Source: Abditibacterium sp.
GTDB lineage: Bacteria > Armatimonadota > Abditibacteriia > Abditibacteriales > Abditibacteriaceae
Reading direction: 5' to 3'
DNA length: 64,000 nt
Assembly: GCA_030448265.1 (NCBI GenBank)
Contig: JAUJNG010000014.1
Coordinates: 88,566-152,565, forward strand
In this document: one piece after another, positions 34,349-42,911 of the stretch
Layout of the letters: each line of letters opens with the position of its first letter
Position numbering within the stretch: the first letter of the stretch is position 1
Notes under the pieces: model-generated
Seen by the model: the letters and a program-made list of their open reading frames with translations, nothing else
Database searches by the model: none
What the model was told of the DNA's origin: nothing
Made by a program: the position numbers and the translations under genes

Positions 34349-35323
34349 TTACATCAACCCCGCACGCAACAGTTCCTGATCTTCGAGCCAGCCGACGGGC
34401 CGGTTTTCGGCGTCCACGACGGGCGCATCGTTCAAACGGCGCTCCTGCAAAAGTCGCAGCGCATCGAGCGCCGCCATTTCGCTTCGCAGCGCGAGCGGCG
34501 AGCGCGTCATGTGCGTCGCGGCGCTCGATTGGAGAAGGGAATTGGCGTCGGCGGCGCGCAAAAGATGACGCCGTAAGTCGCCGTCGGTGAGATAACCGGC
34601 CAGAAAGCCGTCCTCATCCGTCAAAATCGCCGCGCCCGCTCCGGCGCGCGTGATGGCCTGCAAAGCTTCTCGAAACGTCGCGCTTTGAGCGCACAGCGCC
34701 ATGCGGTCGCCGCTTCGCATCAAATCGCCGACGGAAAGGTTGGCGCCGCGACCGAGTGTGCCGCCAGGATGAAATCTCAAAAAATCGGCGGGCGCGAAAC
34801 CGCGTTTTTCCATCAACACAACCGCCAGAGCATCGCCCAGAGCGAGCGCGGCAGTGGTCGAAGAAGTCGGCGCCAGATTGAGCGGACACGCCTCGCGTTC
34901 GACGCGCGCATCCAAAACGATGTCGGAATTGAGCGCCAGATAGCTTTGCGAACTGCCGGTGAGCGCAATCACCGGCACGCCCAGCGCGCGCACGGCGGGA
35001 ACGAGAGTGAGCAGTTCGTCGGAGCGGCCCGAATAGGAGATGGCGAGCAACACGTCGCCGCGCGCCACCATGCCGAGATCGCCGTGCAAGCCTTCGGCGG
35101 CGTGCAAAAACAGCGCGGGCGTGCCGGTGGAAGAAAGCGTCGAGGCGATTTTGCGTCCAATCGCGCCGCTTTTGCCCAGTCCCGTCACCACGACGCGGCC
35201 CGCGCAACTCCACATCAAATCGACGGCGCGTTCAAAGGAGGCATCGAGACGCTGCGCCATCTGGGAAATCGCCTCGCTTTCGAGTTCGAGGACGCGGCGC
35301 GCGGATTCGAGGGGCGTGAGCAT
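34349..35323 (-). CDS. kdsD: D-arabinose-5-phosphate isomerase (KdsD/KpsF)
   Basis: 324 aa. SIS domain with TGLGKSGAIGRKIASTLSSTG and SYSGRSDELL, followed by two CBS domains; the FHPGGTLGR signature separates them. Converts ribulose-5-P to arabinose-5-P, the first step of KDO synthesis for LPS. ATG 35323 (MLTPLESARRVLE) begins the domain; a 20-codon longer frame runs into a palindrome. Forms an operon with the PP-loop gene downstream. Confidence 0.93.
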   Translation of the reverse strand: MLTPLESARRVLELESEAISQMAQRLDASFERAVDLMWSCAGRVVVTGLGKSGAIGRKIASTLSSTGTPALFLHAAEGLHGDLGMVARGDVLLAISYSGRSDELLTLVPAVRALGVPVIALTGSSQSYLALNSDIVLDARVEREACPLNLAPTSSTTAALALGDALAVVLMEKRGFAPADFLRFHPGGTLGRGANLSVGDLMRSGDRMALCAQSATFREALQAITRAGAGAAILTDEDGFLAGYLTDGDLRRHLLRAADANSLLQSSAATHMTRSPLALRSEMAALDALRLLQERRLNDAPVVDAENRPVGWLEDQELLRAGLM

Positions 35324-35356
35324 GGAAAGGTAGTTTGACAGGGCATCGAACGGGAA

Positions 35357-35449
35357 AAATTCACCACAGAGACGCGGAAGCACAGAGAAGAAGAGAGAAA
35401 ACCTTGAATTTGCCTCTTCTCTGTGCCTCTGCGTCTCTGTGGTGAATTT
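35357..35449. repeat. Word-repeat palindrome (AAATTCACCACAGAGACGCGG)
   Basis: Arms of about 32 bp differ from those at 3331 mainly at compensating positions; the shared outer word is AATTCACCACAGAGAC. Confidence 0.95.
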
Positions 35450-35454
35450 CTAAG

Positions 35455-35622
35455 AAGTTGTTTTGGAAGTGTCGTAGGGGCGTAGCGTGCTACGCCCAAA
35501 ACCCTGAGCGCGCTGGGGCTTTGGGTGATACGCCCAAAACCCTGAGCGCGGGTCATTTTAATGGTTCTCCCACGCCCTGGGCGTAGCACGCTCCGCCCCT
35601 ACGACACCTCCAAAACAGCTTT
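35455..35622. repeat. Long palindrome with internal direct repeats
   Basis: AAGTTGTTTTGGAAGTGTCG and complement on the outside; the centre contains two direct copies of TACGCCCAAAACCCTGAGCG. It follows the previous palindrome within 6 bases, so the 321-bp gap is filled by two hairpins and no gene. Confidence 0.9.
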
Positions 35623-35644
35623 TTAGACCATTGCCAGGATGTGG

Positions 35645-36316
35645 TCAAAGCGCCCTCAATCCGCTTTCGATGAGGCCACGCATAATCGCATCTGTTGGCA
35701 GTTGAAGTGCCGCTTCGTATTGCTGGCGCGCTTTCGTCTTTTCGCCCAGCGCGCGATAAATTTCGGCCATGTGAAACGGAATATCTGCCGGAACCGCTTG
35801 TTTCGAACCCGATGCCGCGAGTTCTTTCAAAACCAGTTCTTGCTGCGTTTTGGCTTCGGCGAGGCGCCCGCGCTTGAACAGCGCCCAGGCGTGCGAATCG
35901 CGCGGGCCGCTGGCGCGGCTGAAAATCGCGTCGGGCAGATCTGGGTCGTTGGGAGGCAGCGACTGGATGTATTTATCGCCTTCTTCGAGAGCCTGCCTGG
36001 TCAACGCGATGGCGCGGTCGAAATCGGTGGGGGTCTTTCCATTTTCGGCGAGAAGATAGCCTGTGGAATTCAGTCTATTGCTCAGAACCCAGTGGCGGTT
36101 TCGGCCCTGACTGATGCTTTGTGCTTGGTAGAAATCGTCGCTGGCAGCCTCAACTGCGGCTGTATCGCCGCGCCGCGACGCAATTTGGGCGCGGTCAAAC
36201 GCCCTCGCCGCGACAACCGAAGCCGCCGCGCCGCGAATCGGGTCGTTTGACGCGGCGTCTCGCGGCGCGCAGCCGCAGAGGAAAAGGGGCGTGAGCAGTA
36301 AAAACGAAAAACGCAT
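35645..36316 (-). CDS. TPR-containing lipoprotein
   Basis: 223 aa. Lipobox LFLCGC places the lipidated Cys near residue 16. Helical pairs resembling TPR units are seen in the regions YQAQSISQGRNRHWVLSNRL, ALTRQALEEGDKYIQS and AEIYRALGEKTKARQQYEAA. Such proteins scaffold envelope complexes. Function not identifiable. It follows a HAD phosphatase in the same direction. Confidence 0.75.
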   Translation of the reverse strand: MRFSFLLLTPLFLCGCAPRDAASNDPIRGAAASVVAARAFDRAQIASRRGDTAAVEAASDDFYQAQSISQGRNRHWVLSNRLNSTGYLLAENGKTPTDFDRAIALTRQALEEGDKYIQSLPPNDPDLPDAIFSRASGPRDSHAWALFKRGRLAEAKTQQELVLKELAASGSKQAVPADIPFHMAEIYRALGEKTKARQQYEAALQLPTDAIMRGLIESGLRAL

Positions 36317-36349
36317 TTGATATGAGGCAATAGTGTTCGCGCGTCCAAT

Positions 36350-37057
36350 CTACTGCCTATTGCCTGTTGCCTGTTGCCTATTTTGCCCCGAAACCAACAT
36401 CGACCGCACCAGGGGCACGATTTCGCTCAATTCGCCGACGATGTGATCGGCCTGGCCCTCGAACAGTTTGGGATCGAGCCAGCGCGCATCGGGAATGGCG
36501 ATGGTGGTCGCTCCGGCGGCGCGTCCGGCCTGGAGTCCGGCGAGCGCATCTTCGATGACGAGGCAGTTTTTGGCGTCCACGCCGCATTGCTGCGCGGCCA
36601 GAAGGTAAATATCGGGATGCGGTTTGCCGTTTTTGACCATTTCGCCGGTGATAATGGCGTCGAAGTAGGGGGCGATGTCGTGGCGCTGCAAAAACGGCAT
36701 GATGAGCCGCGAAACCGAACTGGTGGCGAGCGCCAGTTTCAAATTCATCGCCTGCAGTTTGAGCAGAGTTTCGACCACGCCCTCGAAAATGGGAATGGTT
36801 TCGGCGTAAAACTGCGCCGCGACGCCGGTGCGCTGCTCGACGAGTTCTTCCAGCGAGGGCGACAGGCCGAAAAAGTCTTTGTAGAAGGCACCGGCGAGGC
36901 CGAAACTTCTGCCGATGACGTGTTCTTTTTGTTCGCCCCGATAATCGGGCACGCCGAAGTGCTGCAAATGAACGCGGTCGATTTCGTTCCACGAGGCCTC
37001 GGAGTCGGCGATTACACCGTCGCAGTCGAATAAAATGGCTTGATATGTAGGAGTCAT
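36350..37057 (-). CDS. HAD-superfamily phosphatase, beta-phosphoglucomutase-like
   Basis: 235 aa. HAD motif I FDCDGVIADSE, motif II ATSS and motif III/IV NGKPHPDIYLLAAQQ and VIEDALAGLQAG; a C1-type helical cap follows motif I. Acts on small phosphomonoesters, probably a sugar phosphate. The last ten residues (QNRQQATGNRQ) are encoded by a GCCTGTTGCC word-repeat tract, another case of a gene reading into an intergenic repeat. Confidence 0.85.
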   Translation of the reverse strand: MTPTYQAILFDCDGVIADSEASWNEIDRVHLQHFGVPDYRGEQKEHVIGRSFGLAGAFYKDFFGLSPSLEELVEQRTGVAAQFYAETIPIFEGVVETLLKLQAMNLKLALATSSVSRLIMPFLQRHDIAPYFDAIITGEMVKNGKPHPDIYLLAAQQCGVDAKNCLVIEDALAGLQAGRAAGATTIAIPDARWLDPKLFEGQADHIVGELSEIVPLVRSMLVSGQNRQQATGNRQ

Positions 37058-37115
37058 CAGGGGAGAAAAGTCGGCACAGTATAGGCGCGATTGGACGGGC
37101 CGCGCGCTGTTTCGC

Positions 37116-37144
37116 TTGTCAAGGGCGGGTTTGCGCGGTAGAAT
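37116..37144 (+). promoter_or_regulatory. tRNA-Lys promoter
   Basis: TTGTCA (37116-37121), 17-bp spacer, TAGAAT (37139-37144), 15 bases before the tRNA. Confidence 0.85.
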
Positions 37145-37158
37145 TTGGAAGGCTTTTC

Positions 37159-37231
37159 GGGTCGTTAGCTCAGTTGGTAGAGCAGGGGACTCTTAATCCC
37201 AAGGTCGCAGGTTCGAACCCTGCACGGCCTA
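37159..37231 (+). tRNA. tRNA-Lys (anticodon CTT)
   Basis: 73 nt. Acceptor GGGTCGT/ACGGCCT, D-loop AGCTCAGTTGGTAGAGC, anticodon loop CTCTTAA, T-arm CGCAGGTTCGAACCCTGC. CCA is not encoded. A terminator follows. Confidence 0.96.
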
Positions 37232-37258
37232 TCCGAATTGGCGCGAAACTCGCCCCTC

Positions 37259-37291
37259 AGCGAAGCGTTTTTGAAACGCTTCGCTTTTTTG
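37259..37291 (+). terminator. Terminator of tRNA-Lys
   Basis: AGCGAAGCGTTT/AAACGCTTCGCT stem followed by TTTTTT. Confidence 0.85.
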
Positions 37292-37308
37292 TTTTTCAAG
37301 TTCTCAAC

Positions 37309-38694
37309 ATGTCCAATCATCCCCAGGAAAAAGATATTTATCAACGCACCGAAAGCGGCCTGATTTCCACTCGCGAACGGCCCGAACGCGCCGTTTTAGC
37401 CCAACTCATCGTCGATAAACCCGCGCCCAAAAACAATCTGGGCGTCGAGGACGACGAGGAAATCGACTCACTCGAAGAACTCGCGGGTCTGGCGCACGCC
37501 GCCGGAACCGTCGTGGTGGGCCGAGTCACCCAGAAAAGGCACGCGCCCGACTCCGCCACGCTGTTTGGCAAAGGCAAAGTCGAAGAACTTCAACGGTTGT
37601 TCGAGGCAGAAGGCGCCGAAGTTTTGATCGTGGATTGTGACCTCACGCCCGCGCAGGGCCGCAACCTCGAAAACGCGCTCAAAACCCGCGTCATCGACCG
37701 CACCGAACTCATTCTCGACATCTTCGCGCGCCGCGCGCAGACCAAACAGGCCAAATTGCAGGTCGAACTGGCGCAGTTGCGCTACCAACTGCCGCGACTC
37801 AAGCGTTTGTGGAGCCATTTGGAGCGACAGGGCGGCTCGCTCGGCTTGCGCGGGCCTGGCGAAACCCAGCTCGAAACCGACAAAAATCTCGCCCGCCAGC
37901 GCATTTATTTCCTGGAAAAGCAGCTCGAAAGCATTCGGGCGCAAAAAGAAGTCGAACAGGCGGGCCGCCGCGAATTCGATCTGGGCGCGCTGGTGGGCTA
38001 CACCAACGTCGGCAAAAGCGCGCTTCTCAATGCGCTGTCGCGTCCCACAGGACGCGGCGTTCTGGAAGCCGATATGCTTTTCGCGACACTGGGCGCCACG
38101 ACGCGCAAAGTCGAACTGGGCGGCGGGCGCACCATTTTGCTGTCCGACACGGTTGGCTTGGTGCGCCGCCTGCCGCATCATCTGGTGGAAAGTTTTCATT
38201 CGACGCTGGCCGAAGTCGATAACGCCGATTTTCTGCTTTTTGTGGCGGGCGCCCCCGACGCCGAACTGGAAGACAAACTCAAAGCCGTGCGCTCCGTGCT
38301 GGAAGAATTGAAAGTGTTCGACAAACCGCATTTGTTGGTCTTGAATCAATGCGATTTATTGAGCGCGCAGGCGCGACGCGACCTCGAACTGCATTATCCC
38401 CACGCCATCTTCACCAGCGCGCTGAGCGGCGAAGGTCTGGACGATCTCAAAGAGCGAATTTTTCAGCTTCTGGACGAGGAAGCGAGCGAAATCGCGCTCG
38501 AACTGCCCGCCGAGCGCGAGGAAACCGGCAAAGTTCTGGCGGAACTGGCGCGTCACGGACGCATTTTGAGTCAGGATTTCGCCTCTGATCAAAGCGGAGA
38601 GCATCCAATTTTGTGTGTCAAGGCGAAGCTGGCCAGGCGCTGGTGGGAACTGGTGGGGGTTGAAAATCACCTGGTGCGTTCGCCAACTGATTGA
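37309..38694 (+). CDS. hflX: Ribosome-associated GTPase HflX
   Basis: 461 aa. The N-terminal HflX domain carries the RGPGETQLETD signature; the G domain has G1 GYTNVGKS, G3 DTVG and G4 NQCD. HflX splits stalled 70S ribosomes under heat or antibiotic stress. ATG 37309 follows the tRNA-Lys terminator; the longer frame upstream runs through the tRNA and is not coding. A C-terminal domain of about 80 aa follows the G domain. Confidence 0.95.
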   Translation: MSNHPQEKDIYQRTESGLISTRERPERAVLAQLIVDKPAPKNNLGVEDDEEIDSLEELAGLAHAAGTVVVGRVTQKRHAPDSATLFGKGKVEELQRLFEAEGAEVLIVDCDLTPAQGRNLENALKTRVIDRTELILDIFARRAQTKQAKLQVELAQLRYQLPRLKRLWSHLERQGGSLGLRGPGETQLETDKNLARQRIYFLEKQLESIRAQKEVEQAGRREFDLGALVGYTNVGKSALLNALSRPTGRGVLEADMLFATLGATTRKVELGGGRTILLSDTVGLVRRLPHHLVESFHSTLAEVDNADFLLFVAGAPDAELEDKLKAVRSVLEELKVFDKPHLLVLNQCDLLSAQARRDLELHYPHAIFTSALSGEGLDDLKERIFQLLDEEASEIALELPAEREETGKVLAELARHGRILSQDFASDQSGEHPILCVKAKLARRWWELVGVENHLVRSPTD

Positions 38695-38702
38695 CCGCGC
38701 CA

Positions 38703-39086
38703 ATGCAAAAACCGATTCGATATTTTGATGGCAAAATATTCTCGACCTTGGAAGAATTTTACGACCATGTTAGCGAGGTGCTGATACCAGGCGCATCCTG
38801 GGGTCGAAATTTAGACGCTTTTAACGACATTCTTTGCGCTGGTTTTGGCGGGCCGGAAGAAGGGTTCGACTTGGTGTGGCGAAACTCAACCCTTTCGAAA
38901 CAACGACTCGGTTATGAAGAGACTGTGCGCCAACTCGAAGAGAGGGCGGCAAAGTGTTGTCCATCGAATCTGAGCGCAATTGAGGCTGCGATTGCTCAAG
39001 CCAAAAGGAGCGAAGGGCCGACAGTTTTTGATTGGCTTGTTGAAATCATTCGAGAACACCAGAACATCGAGTTACGATTCATGTGA
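38703..39086 (+). CDS. Barstar-like protein
   Basis: 127 aa. The WGRNLDAFNDILCAGFG and FDWLVEIIREHQ blocks match barstar-family ribonuclease inhibitors, with the helical region that occupies a nuclease active site. No nuclease partner is nearby. ATG 38703 was chosen over a TTG 12 bases upstream. Somewhat A/T-richer than hflX. It may be an orphan immunity gene. Confidence 0.7.
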   Translation: MQKPIRYFDGKIFSTLEEFYDHVSEVLIPGASWGRNLDAFNDILCAGFGGPEEGFDLVWRNSTLSKQRLGYEETVRQLEERAAKCCPSNLSAIEAAIAQAKRSEGPTVFDWLVEIIREHQNIELRFM

Positions 39087-39151
39087 GGAGAGATGGTGTT
39101 TGAGTCAGGGAAATTTCCATCCCGCCCTGAACTAAGCGTTAAAATATCGAC

Positions 39152-40090
39152 ATGACGCATTTTTCGAGTTGCCAACGAGTTTTTCTCGCGGTTTGCCTTG
39201 GCCTGGCAACGGCACACGCTCGCCCCGCATATTCCCAAGCGGCGAACGGCGCGGCTGCAACTTCGACCAGCAGCCTGCGCTCGGTTTTTCTCGTTCCTTA
39301 CCGAGACCCCGATCGCGCCGCGCGCCAGCGCTGGCTCGACATCGCCGACCGCTCGTTTTCCGCCGCCTTCGAGCGCGATTTCCGCTACGAAAAGAGCCAG
39401 GTCGCGCTGTTTTACCCATCGCATCCCGACACGCCCTATTTTGTGGGCCGGATTCGGGCGCGCGGCCTCAAACCCAATTTCGCCTATCAACTGAAACTCG
39501 CCGGCAAGCCGCAGCATGGCCCGCGCGGTTGGGGAATCGCGGGCGACGACCGCGCCAACGAACTTCTGGGCCGCGCCTCGCGCTGGTGGAACGACACGAT
39601 TCAGGCCAACGTCGACGATTATGATTGGAACCGCAATCTCGAACTCGCGCCCGCCGTGCGCGATTCGATTTACGGTTATCACTTTCTCGGCGAATTCGTC
39701 ACCGATGCCAATGGCGAGGCCGATCATTCTTTTCGCGGCGCTCACGCCTATCACATCGCCTGGCAGGACAAACAAAGCGGCTCCAAAGACACCCTGTTCG
39801 GCACTTTTGAAGTCGGCAGGCTGCGCGCGCCGTTTTACGCCTACGACCGCCAAACGCCAATCAAAGCAGTCAAGCTGTGGTATGAGTGGGAATCGGGCCG
39901 CGAGCGCGAAGTGCGTTTGCCCACCGGCACCTACAACTGCCGTTTTCTGCTCACCGAAGAAACCTTTCACGCCCCCGATACTCTCGACGGCGGCGGTTTG
40001 TGGCCCACCGTTCTGGCCTCCGAAGACTTCGACGCGGCGGGAAAACCCGATTCCAATTCGCAAAACGACATCGTTTTCACGATTCGCTGA
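39152..40090 (+). CDS. Secreted hypothetical protein
   Basis: 312 aa. An N-terminal signal peptide (VFLAVCLGLATAHA) is followed by a soluble domain with WNDTIQANVDDYDW and FLGEFVTDANGEADHSF. Codon usage matches the resident genome. I recognise no family. It converges with the P-loop kinase gene. Confidence 0.7.
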   Translation: MTHFSSCQRVFLAVCLGLATAHARPAYSQAANGAAATSTSSLRSVFLVPYRDPDRAARQRWLDIADRSFSAAFERDFRYEKSQVALFYPSHPDTPYFVGRIRARGLKPNFAYQLKLAGKPQHGPRGWGIAGDDRANELLGRASRWWNDTIQANVDDYDWNRNLELAPAVRDSIYGYHFLGEFVTDANGEADHSFRGAHAYHIAWQDKQSGSKDTLFGTFEVGRLRAPFYAYDRQTPIKAVKLWYEWESGREREVRLPTGTYNCRFLLTEETFHAPDTLDGGGLWPTVLASEDFDAAGKPDSNSQNDIVFTIR

Positions 40091-40096
40091 TTCATC

Positions 40097-40639
40097 TCAT
40101 TCTGGCCTGTGACAAAAGGAAACGATTTGATCCAATGTTGGGGTGTAGCCATCCGTTGTATCAACAATTAGAGTTGGCAAATCCATGTCTGGCGGCTCAT
40201 AGTTTCCGTTTGAAGTTCCGATGCCATCTTTGGTATCGCCATGAAAACGTTCGCGCGTTGAATCAGCCAAAACGCGTTCAATAAATCGATCTTGTGCAAG
40301 ATGAGGATTTACAGTGCAAACAACAACAGAGATGCTGGCAACTTCAGCCAAAGGGGTTAACTTGGGAAACCATGCCTTATGCTGGAAAGCGGCTTCGATG
40401 ACAACGCTTACGCCTTGAGATACGACAAACTCAACCGTCTCAAAGAAGATGTCATACAGACGCCGGTTGATGTCTTTCCCAAGGGAAGTATGTGTGCCGC
40501 CCAGGGTATGCACATACCCTTCTTTGAACTCGTCACGACACAGCGCGGGACAATGGATGTGCTTTGCCAAAGCATGGGCAAGAGTCGTTTTTCCTGATCC
40601 AGGTCGGCCTGTCACCACAATGACGAAAGGCTTTTTCAT
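40097..40639 (-). CDS. Small P-loop kinase (AAA-type ATP-binding)
   Basis: 180 aa. Walker A GRPGSGKTTLAHAL lies at the N-terminus, followed by CRDEFKEGY, a substrate-binding acidic pair, and VVIEAAFQHK, resembling zeta-toxin/gluconate-kinase-like nucleoside kinases. ATG 40639 has AAGGAG nine bases upstream. Distinctly A/T-richer than its neighbours, so probably acquired. Substrate unknown. Confidence 0.75.
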   Translation of the reverse strand: MKKPFVIVVTGRPGSGKTTLAHALAKHIHCPALCRDEFKEGYVHTLGGTHTSLGKDINRRLYDIFFETVEFVVSQGVSVVIEAAFQHKAWFPKLTPLAEVASISVVVCTVNPHLAQDRFIERVLADSTRERFHGDTKDGIGTSNGNYEPPDMDLPTLIVDTTDGYTPTLDQIVSFCHRPE

Positions 40640-40813
40640 GGGCAGAGACTCCTTATTGATCTCGCAAGCGATTTCCATAAGTTGGATTTCATTACATTGT
40701 CAATATATCGAACGCGAACGAGTTTCGTGCAGCGAGGGATTGTGGTCTGTCGTCAGCGAAGAATCACCAAATTTTACCGCGCGCCACATTCCAGCCGAGC
40801 CGCAACTGGCGCT

Positions 40814-41650
40814 TCAAGCGAAAGGGAGCGGGGTTTGAACCTCATTCAAATTCGCTTTTGCAGCTTCAATTTCGACATCGCGGCGCGTTCTATCCACGAA
40901 AAACGACACGTTTTGGTAGCCGCAGTCGCGCAGCATATCGAGCGCGTCTTCCCACTTGTCGCCGACGCGCTCCGGCACGTGAGCATCGGAACCGATCACG
41001 ACCGGAATGCCCCGCGCCGCCATTTCGCGCAAAATTTGCGGCGCCGGATTCATTTCCCGAATCGATTTGTTGAGTCCCGATGTGTTGAGTTCCATCGCCG
41101 TCCCCACTTGGGCGATTCTGTCCAGTTGGCGTTGAATGTGAGGCAAAATGCGCTCTAAATTCCAGTCGTGCGGCGTGGAGTTCTTGACCAGATCAGGATG
41201 AGAAATGGTATCGAAAAGTCCGGTTTCGGCGGCGTCGGCGAGGTGTTTGAAGTAGGTTTTTTGGTATTCGAAAGCGTCGCCGCGCCAGAACTGTTCGCGG
41301 TAAGTCGCGACCTGGGGATGAACCGATCCTAAAACGTGCGACATTTCGTGTCTGGAGAGAAATTCGCGCCAGTAGCTCACCAGCGACGGCAGAAAATCGC
41401 ATTCGATGCCGGTTCTCACTTCGATTTGCCCTTCGAATTTGGCCCGCGCGCGTTCGCAAATCCGCAGATATTCGCCCCAATCGCTGCGTTTCATGCAGTG
41501 CCCCCATTCGAGCGGCGTCGGGCCGTGACAGGTGATGTGAATGCCCGCCATGCCGCGACCAAGGGCGGCCTGCGCGTATTCTTCGGGTTCGCCGACGCTG
41601 TGGCGGCAGAGCGGGGTGTGACAGTGGCTTTCGTATAAAACAGGTTGCAT
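40814..41650 (-). CDS. Histidinol-phosphatase-like PHP hydrolase
   Basis: 278 aa. PHP metal motifs: ESHCHTPLCRH near the N-terminus, GIECDFLP, and GSDAHVPERVG. Homologous to HisK/HisJ, which dephosphorylate histidinol phosphate in histidine biosynthesis; DNA-polymerase-like PHP phosphatases are also possible. It starts after a terminator, so it is separate from the operon upstream of it. Confidence 0.85.
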   Translation of the reverse strand: MQPVLYESHCHTPLCRHSVGEPEEYAQAALGRGMAGIHITCHGPTPLEWGHCMKRSDWGEYLRICERARAKFEGQIEVRTGIECDFLPSLVSYWREFLSRHEMSHVLGSVHPQVATYREQFWRGDAFEYQKTYFKHLADAAETGLFDTISHPDLVKNSTPHDWNLERILPHIQRQLDRIAQVGTAMELNTSGLNKSIREMNPAPQILREMAARGIPVVIGSDAHVPERVGDKWEDALDMLRDCGYQNVSFFVDRTRRDVEIEAAKANLNEVQTPLPFA

Positions 41651-41655
41651 AAAAT

Positions 41656-41681
41656 GAAAAAGGCGCCATCGGACGCCTTGA
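41656..41681 (-). terminator. Terminator after the GNAT gene
   Basis: AAGGCG/CGCCTT stem with a TTTTTC tail on the minus strand, between the GNAT and PHP genes. Closes the dxr operon. Confidence 0.65.
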
Positions 41682-41697
41682 AAGTGTAAATTCGATT

Positions 41698-42333
41698 TTA
41701 CTCGTCGTTTCTGGGCGCGTTGCCATTTTGCGCGCCAAAGGGCGGGCGCGAGGCGTCGGGGTTCATCGGGCCAGGGGCGACGATTCCCAGCGCGGCGCGC
41801 GCGGCGGGGCTGGCGTGAACGCCGACGGCGGGAATAAAAGTCTGTTTGGGCTGCGCGCCGCGAAAGGTCATCGCCACTTCATCGCAGGCGACCATGAATT
41901 TGGGGCAGGCGGTGCATTCGCTCCACACGCGCTGCGGCAGTTTTCTCATGTCGATGTAGTGGAAATCGAGCTTTTTGAAAAATTCGTCTTTGTTGGTGAG
42001 GGTGAACACGCAGTCGATGCCCAGTTCTTCAGCTTCGCCCAGCGCGGCGTCCACTAATTTTCGGCCCCAGCCGTTGCCCTGCGCGGCGTCATCAACGGCG
42101 AGGGCTTTGAGTTCGGCCAGGCCATCCCACGCCGAATGGAGCGCGCAGCAACCTAAAATTCGCTGGTTTTCATCGACCAGAACGGTGTAATCGCGCACGT
42201 GTTCGTAGAGTTCGGTGAGCGAGCGCGGCAGCATATGGCCGTGTTTGTAATCTTCGTCGGTGCGCGCGGCCATTTCGTTAATGAGGGCGCGAATTTGCGG
42301 CACATCCGAATTTTTGGCTTTGCGTAGCTGCAT
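41698..42333 (-). CDS. GNAT N-acetyltransferase, ArgA-like
   Basis: 211 aa. The domain starts MQLRKAKNSDVPQIRALINE, with the acetyl-CoA loop region LAVDDAAQGNGWGRKLV, and continues through LDFHYIDMRKLPQRVWSECT, all as in stand-alone N-acetylglutamate synthases of arginine biosynthesis. A unique tail of about 60 residues follows. ArgJ at 47430 can perform the same first step, so this may be an auxiliary or a different amino acid acetyltransferase. The start follows the Uma2 stop with a 2-base gap. Confidence 0.8.
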   Translation of the reverse strand: MQLRKAKNSDVPQIRALINEMAARTDEDYKHGHMLPRSLTELYEHVRDYTVLVDENQRILGCCALHSAWDGLAELKALAVDDAAQGNGWGRKLVDAALGEAEELGIDCVFTLTNKDEFFKKLDFHYIDMRKLPQRVWSECTACPKFMVACDEVAMTFRGAQPKQTFIPAVGVHASPAARAALGIVAPGPMNPDASRPPFGAQNGNAPRNDE

Positions 42334-42335
42334 TT

Positions 42336-42893
42336 TCAGTCCTCGAAGAGTTGGGCGACGGGAAGTTCAAAATGGGGCAAAATGTCGCCTCCAGGAACCG
42401 ATTGGCCCACCTCATATTTTTCTTCAGGTCCGTTGGGAGTTCGCACATAAACGCAGCGTTGTTTGGGATAAATAATCCAAACGGCTTGTGCGCCCGCTTC
42501 CAGAAATTGGTCAGCTTTGTCTCTGGTTTTGCGAAGGCTGTCGTTTTTGGAGACGACTTCGATGGCTAAAGTTGGAGGCCCATCGTAGTAAGTGGAGGCA
42601 TCCAGGGTTTCAAGGGCATCATTGTCGAGAAAACAAACATCGGGCGCGCGCACCGTGTCAGGATCACGTTTCAGGCGAAATGAGCCTTCGATAAAAACGC
42701 GCCCTAATTTCCGGCGGCGATTAAACGATTCCAGAGCAAAATAGATTCTGCCCGAAATGTCGGCATGATCTAAAAGTGGCGGCATAAGATGAACAACCTT
42801 TCCGTCGATCAATTCAACGTGGCGTTCAGGCAGCTTCATATATTCATCTGCCGTGAGTAACTGTTTTGTCTCAACCTGGGGCATTGTCAACAT
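42336..42893 (-). CDS. Uma2 family endonuclease-fold protein
   Basis: 185 aa. Restriction-endonuclease fold: VELIDGKVVHL, APDVCFLD and PTLAIEVVSKNDS carry the acidic catalytic residues (PD..ExK-like). Uma2 proteins are abundant in cyanobacteria and related phyla; function unknown. ATG 42893 has GGAGGT seven bases upstream, better than the longer frame. It sits inside the dxr-ispG operon. Confidence 0.9.
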   Translation of the reverse strand: MLTMPQVETKQLLTADEYMKLPERHVELIDGKVVHLMPPLLDHADISGRIYFALESFNRRRKLGRVFIEGSFRLKRDPDTVRAPDVCFLDNDALETLDASTYYDGPPTLAIEVVSKNDSLRKTRDKADQFLEAGAQAVWIIYPKQRCVYVRTPNGPEEKYEVGQSVPGGDILPHFELPVAQLFED

Positions 42894-42911
42894 CGAAATC
42901 ACCTCCACGAT

